From the NCBI GenBank assembly GCA_964397555.1, contig CAYNJF010000001.1, forward strand, positions 1 through 64,000: 64,000 nt of DNA. The letters are read 5' to 3'. Shown here piece after piece: positions 25,523 through 31,646 of the stretch; position 1 is the stretch's first letter, and each line of letters begins with the position of its first letter. A program made the position numbers and the translations under genes. Source of the DNA: CAYNJF01 sp964397555. GTDB taxonomy: Bacteria > Pseudomonadota > Gammaproteobacteria > Berkiellales > Berkiellaceae. The notes beneath the pieces are model-generated. The model was not told the DNA's origin, made no database searches, and worked only from the letters and a program-made list of their open reading frames with translations.

Positions 25523-25747
25523 TCAGTGAAGGGTGCGACCAGATTCTTTCATTTCCATCAAAGCGATGCAGCCGATCATCTGGCAAAATTGCGCAAATTC
25601 TTCGTCATCCAAAGGCAGAGCTTCTTGAGAACGATGCTTGGAGTAGATGAACCCTTTGTTGTCTATTCTTAGTTCAATCGTGGGTTTCTTATTCTTAGAC
25701 TGAGTAAGCCCACTAACAGCGCTGGCTTTATCAGATAACTTCTTCAT
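25523..25747 (-). CDS. Small hypothetical protein, 74 aa
   Basis: ATG 25747 is preceded by GAGGT at good spacing; a longer frame from 25816 has no such site. The product has a basic N-terminus (KKLSDKASAVSGLTQSKNKK), a short strand pair (IELRIDNKGFIYSK) and an acidic helix (LDDEEFAQFCQMIGCIALMEM). No family recognised, no signal peptide or membrane segment. Confidence 0.55.
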   Translation of the reverse strand: MKKLSDKASAVSGLTQSKNKKPTIELRIDNKGFIYSKHRSQEALPLDDEEFAQFCQMIGCIALMEMKESGRTLH

Positions 25748-26029
25748 GCATACCTCAAAAAACTTCTGGAGCTTTATCATTATGATCACCTGGGTCGATT
25801 CAATTATGGGGTTCAATCCTTACACTTCAAGAGATCATTTTTTATTATTATTTTTTTAATATGCCATTATTTTTAGCCAAAGTGGAACCTTTTCAATCAG
25901 AATTTTCACTTTAACCCGATTTTTTTATTTGGCCTTGCATCATCCATCGGATGGTGTATTTTGTTTGTTTTGTTTCTTAAATACGTGTCATCATAGACGC
26001 GAAATTGCTTAACGTTTTTGGAGGACTCC
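25748..26029. other. 280-bp AT-rich intergenic region
   Basis: Lies between divergently transcribed small genes. Long T and A runs near 25838-25875 and 25918-25930 but no clear hairpin or promoter pair. GGAGGA at 26020-26025 is the ribosome-binding site for the SMR gene. Confidence 0.4.
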
Positions 26030-26359
26030 TTGTCTGTCTGGTTTACGCTCGCTTGGGCCATTTTATTTGAAGTATGTGGGACCACTGCCTTAAAGTTATC
26101 GGATGGCTTTACTAAAACCGTCCCCACGGTCTTGGCTTTGGTGTTGTACATCATTGGGCTCTATTTAATGACGCTCGTCCTGAAAAAACTGGATTTAGGC
26201 CTGGTTTACGCCATCTGGTCTGGCATGGGAACCGCCCTTGTCGCCATCATTGGCATCGCCGTCTTTGGCGATAGTGTGGATATGATTCGAATTGGATCCA
26301 TAGCTTTGATCATCATTGGGGTGGTAGGATTACATATGGGAACTCAAGGAATAACATAA
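26030..26359 (+). CDS. Small multidrug resistance (SMR) family transporter
   Basis: A 109-residue protein with four membrane segments. The start is TTG 26030, five bases after GGAGGA; this places the essential membrane Glu at position 14, exactly as in EmrE, and gives the family length. FEVCGTTALK (13-22) and YAIWSGMG (60-67, with the conserved Trp) match EmrE. It works as an antiparallel dimer exchanging cations for protons; substrates may be quaternary cations, guanidinium or polyamines. Sixteen bases before the next small gene, so possibly co-transcribed. Confidence 0.9.
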   Translation: MSVWFTLAWAILFEVCGTTALKLSDGFTKTVPTVLALVLYIIGLYLMTLVLKKLDLGLVYAIWSGMGTALVAIIGIAVFGDSVDMIRIGSIALIIIGVVGLHMGTQGIT

Positions 26360-26375
26360 CAGCTAGGAGCATTCC

Positions 26376-26609
26376 ATGAAAACGCTTGACTCACATCAAA
26401 TCCAACAAGTCAGTGCTGCCGGCGATGCCGAAGTATTCGTTTTGGGGGTAGTTGGCTTGATTGTTATTGGAAGCATTCTTGATTCGATTGTTAATCGTCC
26501 TTATTACGCCTCAAACAGCTATTACAACACTTGCGAGTATTGGGTGCCGACCTATGACATTTACGGGAACTACGCCGGCGATGTCATCGAAGTCGGGCCT
26601 TGCTACTAG
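26376..26609 (+). CDS. Double-glycine-type leader peptide precursor, 77 aa
   Basis: ATG 26376 is eight bases after AGGAG. The N-terminus MKTLDSHQIQQVSAAG has the spacing of the microcin V leader (Met, Lys/Arg, Leu4, Gln8, Val12, small residues, Gly), so cleavage after AG by a C39-type peptidase is plausible although a true GG is replaced by AG. The remainder has a hydrophobic helix (FVLGVVGLIVIGSILDSIV) and a Tyr/Asn-rich tail with Cys53 and Cys76 that could form a disulfide. A second protein with a similar leader is at 42073. No peptidase-transporter is seen nearby. Function (bacteriocin, secreted peptide) is inferred. Confidence 0.6.
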   Translation: MKTLDSHQIQQVSAAGDAEVFVLGVVGLIVIGSILDSIVNRPYYASNSYYNTCEYWVPTYDIYGNYAGDVIEVGPCY

Positions 26610-27130
26610 CCTTTTCTAATTCGATAGAGCACGTGCTCTAAGGACAGCGGACCCAGCTTGCGAACAAAGTTCCAGGCCGGGTCTGTCTTCATGCCTAATT
26701 TTTGCATCAACCGAATGGATGGAATATTCTCAGGGATGGTGAATGCAACGATCTCCTCCAACCCTAGGGCATCAAAACCATGCGCCAAAAGAGCCTGACA
26801 TGCTTCAAAAGCGTATCCTTGACGCCAGTATTGCCTGTGAATTCGCCAACCAATCTCCACGCATGGTGTAAAATGAGCCTCGAAATTGACGTGAGCTAAG
26901 CCGGCCAAACCAATCAAGGGCCCATCTTTTAAACAAACCGCTTGAAAGCTCATCCCCTTTTCATCGTATTGATGGATAATTTTATCAACCATAGCATCGG
27001 ACTCATGGCGCGATAAAGGCGCAGGGAAATGCTCCATGACAAGCGCATCGCCATTGATATCAAACAGAGCCGGCTTATCCTTATCGGAAAATTTACGCAG
27101 CGTTAATCGAGGGGTGTGGATGGTTTTCAT
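26606..27130 (-). CDS. GNAT acetyltransferase, RimJ/RimL type
   Basis: A 174-residue enzyme of the N-acetyltransferase fold: TPRLTLRKFSDKD start, a strand near 65-75 (GLAGLAHV), EIGWRIHRQYWRQGYAFEA near 90-108 with the acetyl-CoA loop RQGYA, and ENIPSIRLMQKLGM near 138-151. Substrate unknown. Its ATG follows the stop of the cytidine deaminase gene directly (TAAATG), so both are on one transcript. Its 3' end overlaps the convergent small peptide gene by four bases. Confidence 0.85.
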   Translation of the reverse strand: MKTIHTPRLTLRKFSDKDKPALFDINGDALVMEHFPAPLSRHESDAMVDKIIHQYDEKGMSFQAVCLKDGPLIGLAGLAHVNFEAHFTPCVEIGWRIHRQYWRQGYAFEACQALLAHGFDALGLEEIVAFTIPENIPSIRLMQKLGMKTDPAWNFVRKLGPLSLEHVLYRIRKG

Positions 27131-27619
27131 TTAATTGAGATTTTGAGGACCAAATCCTTGTGGCATCAAATCGTTTAAAGGAGCCACCATTATTTTTTTT
27201 CGTTTTACGTCCGAGATGATGATTTCAGCTTTTGGGTTAAATTCATAAATTACCTGACGACAAGCCCCACAAGGCATGCCCCCATCTTTCGTGACTAGGG
27301 CCAACATGGCAACGCTGTCTTTGCCTTCGGTAACCGCCTTGAACACCGTCACGCGCTCGGCGCATATCGTCAAACCATAGGAGGCATTTTCAACATTGGC
27401 GCCAGTAAAGATATGCCCTTCTGCCGTTTTTAAGGCCGAACCGACTTGATAGCGAGAATAAGGTGCATAGGCCTTTTCACGGGCAGCAAACGCCAACTCG
27501 ATAAGCTCTTTTTGTTCTGGATTAAGATCGTGCCATTTTAAGACTTGAATATCGGCAGTGGCTATCGATAAGAAACAAGTTAGAAGGGTCGCCACAAACA
27601 ATTTCGCTTTTCGCATCAT
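27131..27619 (-). CDS. Cytidine deaminase with an N-terminal signal peptide
   Basis: A 162-residue protein. Residues 1-22 form a good signal peptide (RKAK, hydrophobic core, cleavage after ATA) and there is no internal start that would give a cytosolic form. The rest is a homotetrameric-type cytidine deaminase: YAPYSRYQVGSAL (51-63), catalytic CAE (Cys86, Glu88) and PCGAC (Cys117, Cys120) for zinc. The enzyme converts cytidine or deoxycytidine to uridine forms in pyrimidine salvage and is normally cytosolic, so an exported version is unusual. GGAGAG precedes the paired ATGs at 27619 and 27616. Followed without gap by the acetyltransferase. Confidence 0.85.
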   Translation of the reverse strand: MMRKAKLFVATLLTCFLSIATADIQVLKWHDLNPEQKELIELAFAAREKAYAPYSRYQVGSALKTAEGHIFTGANVENASYGLTICAERVTVFKAVTEGKDSVAMLALVTKDGGMPCGACRQVIYEFNPKAEIIISDVKRKKIMVAPLNDLMPQGFGPQNLN

Positions 27620-27646
27620 TCTCTCCAGAACTTTATTTCTGGCGAC

Positions 27647-27675
27647 ACCTTAGTGCAGCAACTAGTTTTTGTCAA
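27647..27675 (-). promoter_or_regulatory. Putative sigma-70 promoter of the deaminase operon
   Basis: On the minus strand TTGACA (27675-27670), then 17 bases, then TAAGGT (27652-27647). The -35 is perfect, the -10 is weak. It lies 28 bases upstream of the start codon. Confidence 0.4.
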
Positions 27676-27681
27676 CAAGAA

Positions 27682-28515
27682 CTAGGCTAGCTTCTTGGTT
27701 TTACAGCACTTTTTGACGCACTCATCCTCTAAGCGAGTGGCCGTTGGTGCAGATGTTCGATCTATGACAAGCGGGGTAGGCCTATGATCCATTCTCATTT
27801 GAGCGCTGTCATTTACCGAGGCTTTCGGCTTGTTGTGTACAGGGGTTGGACGAGAAGCTCGTTGAACTCCGGCTTGAAGCCCCACGCTCAATACCATCAT
27901 CGCAGGTACGATAATAAGAGAACTTGCTGCCATCCCAAGCCCCACTGAGGTTAACGCGGCGCCTATGAAGCCACTCAAGGCGAAGGCGGCTGCCCCCACA
28001 ACCATATGCGGCAATCCCCATCGTAGCCATGACACCGCTTGGCTGGCCCTATTGTGAGATGATTTCGCTTCTTTTTCAGCATCTTTAGCTGCCTGAACTG
28101 CCGCTGATGCAAAATCAAGTGGATTACCTTGATCAGGATTAGATGTGCGAGCAGACATAGGTGGCGAAGTGTTTGATGGTGAATGGAGGTCAGGCTTTTC
28201 TGTGTCATTGAATCGAGATTGAGTCAATGGTGGTCGAGGAGCACGTTCTCCACTATCACTGCCTGAGTAGCTATAATAATCATTGTCTTGAGCATGCCCT
28301 GAACCCGCAAGGGATACTCTGGCTCCCTCTTCATCGTCAGACACGCTGGATAGAGTATCTCTCGGTTGAGCGTTAGGCAAAGGAGGTAAAGGTCGGGGCG
28401 TCAGAGGCTGAGCATCAAGAGCTGCAAGCCCCTCATCGCTCCACCATTGTGAAGAAGAGCTACTTTCTAGACTTTTGTCTTGCGCAGTAGTGTCATTTTG
28501 TTTAGTTCTTGACAT
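27682..28515 (-). CDS. Candidate effector: Ser/Pro-rich protein with SH3-ligand motif and hydrophobic hairpin, 277 aa
   Basis: ATG 28515 follows AGGATG. Residues 1-165 are disordered, Ser/Asp/Pro-rich and contain RPLPPLP at 41-47, a perfect class I SH3-binding consensus, plus further Pro-rich stretches (APRPPLTQ). Residues about 172-220 are two closely spaced hydrophobic segments (MVVGAAAFALSGFIGAALTS and LIIVPAMMVLSVGLQ), like the bilobed domain of Chlamydia inclusion-membrane proteins. The C-terminus is basic with CVKKCCKTKKLA. No signal peptide, no known family. The neighbour at 28591 has the same overall build. A host-membrane protein is a reasonable but unproven guess. Confidence 0.6.
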   Translation of the reverse strand: MSRTKQNDTTAQDKSLESSSSSQWWSDEGLAALDAQPLTPRPLPPLPNAQPRDTLSSVSDDEEGARVSLAGSGHAQDNDYYSYSGSDSGERAPRPPLTQSRFNDTEKPDLHSPSNTSPPMSARTSNPDQGNPLDFASAAVQAAKDAEKEAKSSHNRASQAVSWLRWGLPHMVVGAAAFALSGFIGAALTSVGLGMAASSLIIVPAMMVLSVGLQAGVQRASRPTPVHNKPKASVNDSAQMRMDHRPTPLVIDRTSAPTATRLEDECVKKCCKTKKLA

Positions 28516-28531
28516 AGTACATCCTTATATT

Positions 28532-28560
28532 AAAAAGGCCCTCATCAAAATGATGAGAGC
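28532..28560 (-). terminator. Rho-independent terminator of the 226-aa gene
   Basis: On the minus strand GCTCTCATCA / TGATGAGGGC form a ten-pair stem (one G-U) with a three-base loop, then C and five T residues, 31 bases after the stop codon. Confidence 0.75.
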
Positions 28561-28590
28561 CATAAACAATCCATGATTGGTTTTAAGTAC

Positions 28591-29271
28591 TTACGCTTTA
28601 ACCCCGCTCAATCTTTTCGATCTTCTTGGTTGCGTCTCTTCAGGCTCAGCAGATGTTTCACGAGAAGCAGGTACCACTTTAAGGGCCGGTACGCCACCAG
28701 CCTTACCTAGCCCAGCGCTGGCTGTCGCATCGTTGGATGCATCTTTAGACGCTTTCTTAACGGCTTCAGCAGCATTTTTAGCTTGTTCGGCAAGCTCAGC
28801 GTCTGTCCCTTCAGATTTCTCTTGCTCATCTTTTTGCTCAGGCTTTGCACGGTTGACGTACTTATTGATAGAAAAGGAGACAAGACCTATAGCTGCAGAT
28901 GTTAAAGCAACGACAGGATTAGCCAAGCTGATGATGCCTAAAGCGTTCAAGGCAAAAAGACTGGCACCTACTGTGACCGCAGCAAAAAGTGGCATTGATA
29001 ATTTAATGCTTGGCATGGATGGCATCCATGAAGAAGATTTTTTGTTTTCATCTTCAGACATTTCAGCAACAGACGCTTCAACATCAGTGCCAGCTTCTTT
29101 TGATGATTTTTCAGCTGAAGCTTTTGGTGACCCTAAAGCTACGACTGCTGGAGCCGCACTGGCTTCTACGGCAGCGGCTTTTACTTCTTCAGAAGAACTT
29201 GATGAATCCATGGAGACTTCGCTCTCTGACTCATGTGAACTTGATGATAGGTTAGATACTTTACTAGGCAT
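28591..29271 (-). CDS. Candidate effector: Ser/Ala-rich protein with hydrophobic hairpin and basic RRSKRLSG tail, 226 aa
   Basis: ATG 29271 has GAGGAA upstream. Residues 1-85 are Ser/Glu/Ala-rich and disordered; about 93-140 hold two hydrophobic segments (LFAAVTVGASLFALNALGII and NPVVALTSAAIGLVSF) separated by a short turn; about 145-200 is a charged, probably coiled-coil helix (KPEQKDEQEKSEGTDAELAE...). It ends PRRSKRLSGVKA, resembling the nucleosome-binding core of HMGN proteins and the end of the 1271-residue protease. No signal peptide or known family. The complementary strand is also open for 237 codons, but this is a by-product of the biased composition. Confidence 0.6.
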   Translation of the reverse strand: MPSKVSNLSSSSHESESEVSMDSSSSSEEVKAAAVEASAAPAVVALGSPKASAEKSSKEAGTDVEASVAEMSEDENKKSSSWMPSMPSIKLSMPLFAAVTVGASLFALNALGIISLANPVVALTSAAIGLVSFSINKYVNRAKPEQKDEQEKSEGTDAELAEQAKNAAEAVKKASKDASNDATASAGLGKAGGVPALKVVPASRETSAEPEETQPRRSKRLSGVKA

Positions 29272-29425
29272 AAATATTCCTCAACATTAGGAGCACACTG
29301 CATTTAGAGTCCATTCTGCTAAGTTTTTTTATGTCAACCCGCTTCCTTGGGTTAGCCGAGCTGCGATTATATCTAGGTTATTCCCAATAAGGCAACGATA
29401 GGTTTTTTTTTATGCAGTTATTTAA

Positions 29426-29447
29426 CAAAAAGGGCCTTACGGCCCTT
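29426..29447 (-). terminator. Rho-independent terminator of hsp20
   Basis: AAGGGCC / GGCCCTT stem with loop GTAA on the minus strand, followed by a T-run, six bases after the hsp20 stop codon. Confidence 0.85.
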
Positions 29448-29452
29448 GTTGT

Positions 29453-29872
29453 TTATTCTTCAACTTTGATGTTTATCTTTTGAGTTTTCTGCTTGGCTTT
29501 CGGCACTAGTATTTCAAGGATCCCTTTTTTACAACTGGCTTGGATTTCCTCGCCGGTGTAATCAGGCAATTGAAACTGCCGAGAAAAAGAAGACTGCGTG
29601 CGCTCTTTGAGCAGGTATTCTTTTTCATGGTGCTCGTTTTGCAAATCACGCTCGCCACGAATGCTCAACACATGGTTTTCAAAAGAGATGCTGAGTTGGT
29701 TGGCGTCAAACCCTGGCACATCGGCCACAAATAAAAACCCTTCCTGCGTTTCTTTGATGTCAAAGTGGACAGATTGACGCATCGGTGGCTGACTCCATTG
29801 TTTAAGCCAGTGATCAGAAAGCGTATCTTGAAAGTCGTTTAGCCAAGATGGTCTAATGCTTAACATGCTCAT
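29453..29872 (-). CDS. Small heat-shock protein, Hsp20/alpha-crystallin family
   Basis: A 139-residue chaperone that holds unfolding proteins in the cytosol. The alpha-crystallin domain runs from about residue 35 (VHFDIKETQEGFLFVADVPG) to about 128, with the typical LSISFENHVLSIRGER strand pair, and ends with the GILEILVPK signature followed by a short Lys-rich tail. ATG 29872 has GGAGGG upstream; ATG 29866 is a possible alternative. Controlled by a sigma-32 type promoter (separate entry) and closed by its own terminator, so a single-gene heat-shock unit. Confidence 0.93.
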   Translation of the reverse strand: MSMLSIRPSWLNDFQDTLSDHWLKQWSQPPMRQSVHFDIKETQEGFLFVADVPGFDANQLSISFENHVLSIRGERDLQNEHHEKEYLLKERTQSSFSRQFQLPDYTGEEIQASCKKGILEILVPKAKQKTQKINIKVEE

Positions 29873-29909
29873 GGTACCCTCCAGAGTGTATCAATTCGTC
29901 TCAATTTAA

Positions 29910-29937
29910 ATATGAGGCTAAAACACTTTTTTTCAAG
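29910..29937 (-). promoter_or_regulatory. Sigma-32 (RpoH) type heat-shock promoter of hsp20
   Basis: Minus strand CTTGAAA (29937-29931), 13 bases, then CCTCATAT (29917-29910), close to the RpoH consensus CTTGAAA-N13/14-CCCCATNT. It lies about 40 bases before the hsp20 start. Confidence 0.7.
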
Positions 29938-29952
29938 GGCTAACCCGATGAG

Positions 29953-30705
29953 TTAGCGCTCACTATTCTCGTTGAGCACATGTTTTTTTATCCCCCAAAC
30001 CAGCGCATACATGGGGATCGTATCCAAAACTGTGATGGTCAGTTTGAACGCATAACAAGAAACCATGACCGAGATAAAGTTTAAGTCCGGCTCAATTTGA
30101 TTGTTCATGTGGAAAATCAAAAGCGTTAAAGACGTGACAACCAAGGTATCCACAAATTGGGACACCAAGGTTGAAGCATTGTTTCTTAACCAAAGATGTT
30201 TACCCTTGGTTTTCTCTTTAAGGTAGTGAAATACTTTGACGTCGATAAACTGAGCACAAAGATAAGCCAAAAGCGTTCCCAGCACCCCTGACATCGCAAG
30301 GTAACGTATTTGATAGAAAGCAAATTGCGTATCGGTGACAGCCGGCACCTGCACCTCAAAAAATTCAGGTGTGGGTGGAACAAAACCAACCAAATAAACA
30401 AGAAGAACCACAAAAAGATTTGCGCAAAAACCAAGCCAAATCATCTGCCTGGCCCGCTGTGCCCCGAATAACTCTGTCATCAAATCCGTGCAAAGAAAGG
30501 TAAGTGGATACGGAATTAACCCGATTGGGATCTGAAGATGCCAAGAAAAACCAAACAACTCAATGTGCGTATCGACAAACTTTGAAAGCCCCAACAAACT
30601 CATCGAGATCAGCGTGCCCATAAAAATAGCCACAATGATTAACTTGGTCCAAGATTCACGCTTAGAGCGCGCGTCGAATAAGTAGGCGGGTTGAGTTTGA
30701 GGCAC
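29953..30705 (-). CDS. Queuosine precursor transporter, YhhQ/VUT family
   Basis: A polytopic protein of about 250 residues with six or seven membrane segments. Family marks: IPYPLTFLCTDLMTELFG (near 68-85), the GxLLAYLCAQFIDVKVFH region (around 145-160) and LWLRNNASTLVSQFVDTLV near 175-193. E. coli YhhQ imports preQ0/preQ1 for queuosine tRNA modification. I prefer GTG 30705 with GGAG six bases upstream; an ATG at 30717 adds four residues but lies only four bases from the 3' end of a tRNA gene and has no ribosome-binding site. Confidence 0.85.
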   Translation of the reverse strand: MPQTQPAYLFDARSKRESWTKLIIVAIFMGTLISMSLLGLSKFVDTHIELFGFSWHLQIPIGLIPYPLTFLCTDLMTELFGAQRARQMIWLGFCANLFVVLLVYLVGFVPPTPEFFEVQVPAVTDTQFAFYQIRYLAMSGVLGTLLAYLCAQFIDVKVFHYLKEKTKGKHLWLRNNASTLVSQFVDTLVVTSLTLLIFHMNNQIEPDLNFISVMVSCYAFKLTITVLDTIPMYALVWGIKKHVLNENSER

Positions 30706-30721
30706 AATGTTCTCCATCGAA

Positions 30722-30797
<76 letters not shown>

Positions 30798-31048
30798 TTC
30801 TGCACGATTATAAAGTGTGTGAGTTACTCACTCAAGCCTGCCAATCTTTTTGTTCAAACTGCATAAGTTGTCAGTGCGATCAAAAGTGATTAAATTCCCG
30901 GTGACAAATTTGGTCACCTAGGAGACCAAAATGGGCGCTTTTTATCCCACCCTATCCGGATAAGCTACATATAACCTCACTGGGAGTAACATTAGCGTGG
31001 CGAATAAGTCATTGAATGACTACTCTTTTAGCATGTCATCGTGAAGTA
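30798..31048. other. 250-bp intergenic region upstream of the pilA promoter
   Basis: Between the tRNA and the pilA promoter. It contains overlapping inverted repeats: GGTGAC / GTCACC (30900-30918) and TTTGGTC / GACCAAA (30909-30930), which share bases and cannot pair at once. PilR-type activator sites would be expected here, but I cannot identify one. No gene seen. Confidence 0.5.
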
Positions 31049-31065
31049 TGGCATGGAAGCTGCAT
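31049..31065 (+). promoter_or_regulatory. Sigma-54 (RpoN) type promoter of pilA
   Basis: TGGCATGGAAGCTGCAT matches the -24/-12 consensus TGGCACG-N4-TTGCW with GG and GC exactly 12 bases apart. Start of transcription is expected about ten bases further, some 28 bases before the pilA ATG. Pilin genes in other gammaproteobacteria are RpoN/PilR controlled. Confidence 0.7.
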
Positions 31066-31102
31066 AACTTATATCGAGAGACAAACTGACGAGGATCCTA
31101 CC

Positions 31103-31516
31103 ATGAGAAACCAAAAAGGTTTTACCCTAATTGAATTAATGATTGTGGTTGCAATCATTGGTATTTTGGCTTCTATCGCCATTCCAGCTTATAACGACTA
31201 CATCGTAAGAGCTCGTGTTTCTGAACTGATTAATGTTGGTTCAAATGCGAAAACCGCTGTATCTGAATACAGAATTTCACGTGGTGCTATGCCAACAACA
31301 AACGCCATGGCTGGTGTGACTAGTGTCACTTCCAACTACGTATCCGCTCTTGGTGTTGGTGCTGGTGGTGTGGTCACTATCACTGGTAACGCAACCAACC
31401 TTGGAACCGGCGGTGCCTTTGCTATCGTATTGACACCAACCTTTGCGAACGGTGCGGTCACTTGGACATGTACAGCTACTGGTGCTACGCAATTTGCGCC
31501 TGCTTCTTGCCGATAA
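31103..31516 (+). CDS. pilA: Type IV pilus major pilin
   Basis: ATG 31103 follows GAGGAT by six bases; a longer frame from 31016 is excluded because it would bury the leader. The prepilin has a six-residue leader (MRNQKG) cut before Phe, the FTLIELMIVVAIIGILASIA helix with Glu at mature position 5, then IPAYNDYIVRARV. The 137-residue precursor ends with two Cys (WTC ... ASC) forming the usual C-terminal disulfide loop. The prepilin peptidase and assembly genes lie 4-8 kb downstream. Controlled by the RpoN-type promoter just upstream and followed by a terminator. Confidence 0.95.
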   Translation: MRNQKGFTLIELMIVVAIIGILASIAIPAYNDYIVRARVSELINVGSNAKTAVSEYRISRGAMPTTNAMAGVTSVTSNYVSALGVGAGGVVTITGNATNLGTGGAFAIVLTPTFANGAVTWTCTATGATQFAPASCR

Positions 31517-31527
31517 GCCAGCCCATT

Positions 31528-31559
31528 AAAAAAAGGAAGGCTAAGCCTTCCTTTTTTTT
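31528..31559 (+). terminator. Rho-independent terminator of pilA
   Basis: AAGGAAGGC ... GCCTTCCTT hairpin extended by A and T runs, ending in eight T residues, shortly after the pilA stop codon. Confidence 0.9.
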
Positions 31560-31646
31560 GTCTTGAATCCATCCTCGCCCCCTTCTAGCTTGTTTTCATT
31601 GCCTTTGAACCATCATACTAAACAAAAGGATTTTGGGAGACATGTC

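Noticed and set aside
28577..29290. A 237-codon open frame on the plus strand antisense to the 226-aa gene
   Set aside because: It mirrors a Ser/Ala/Glu-rich gene whose codons leave the complement free of stops; the minus-strand gene has a good ribosome-binding site, hydrophobic hairpin and terminator.
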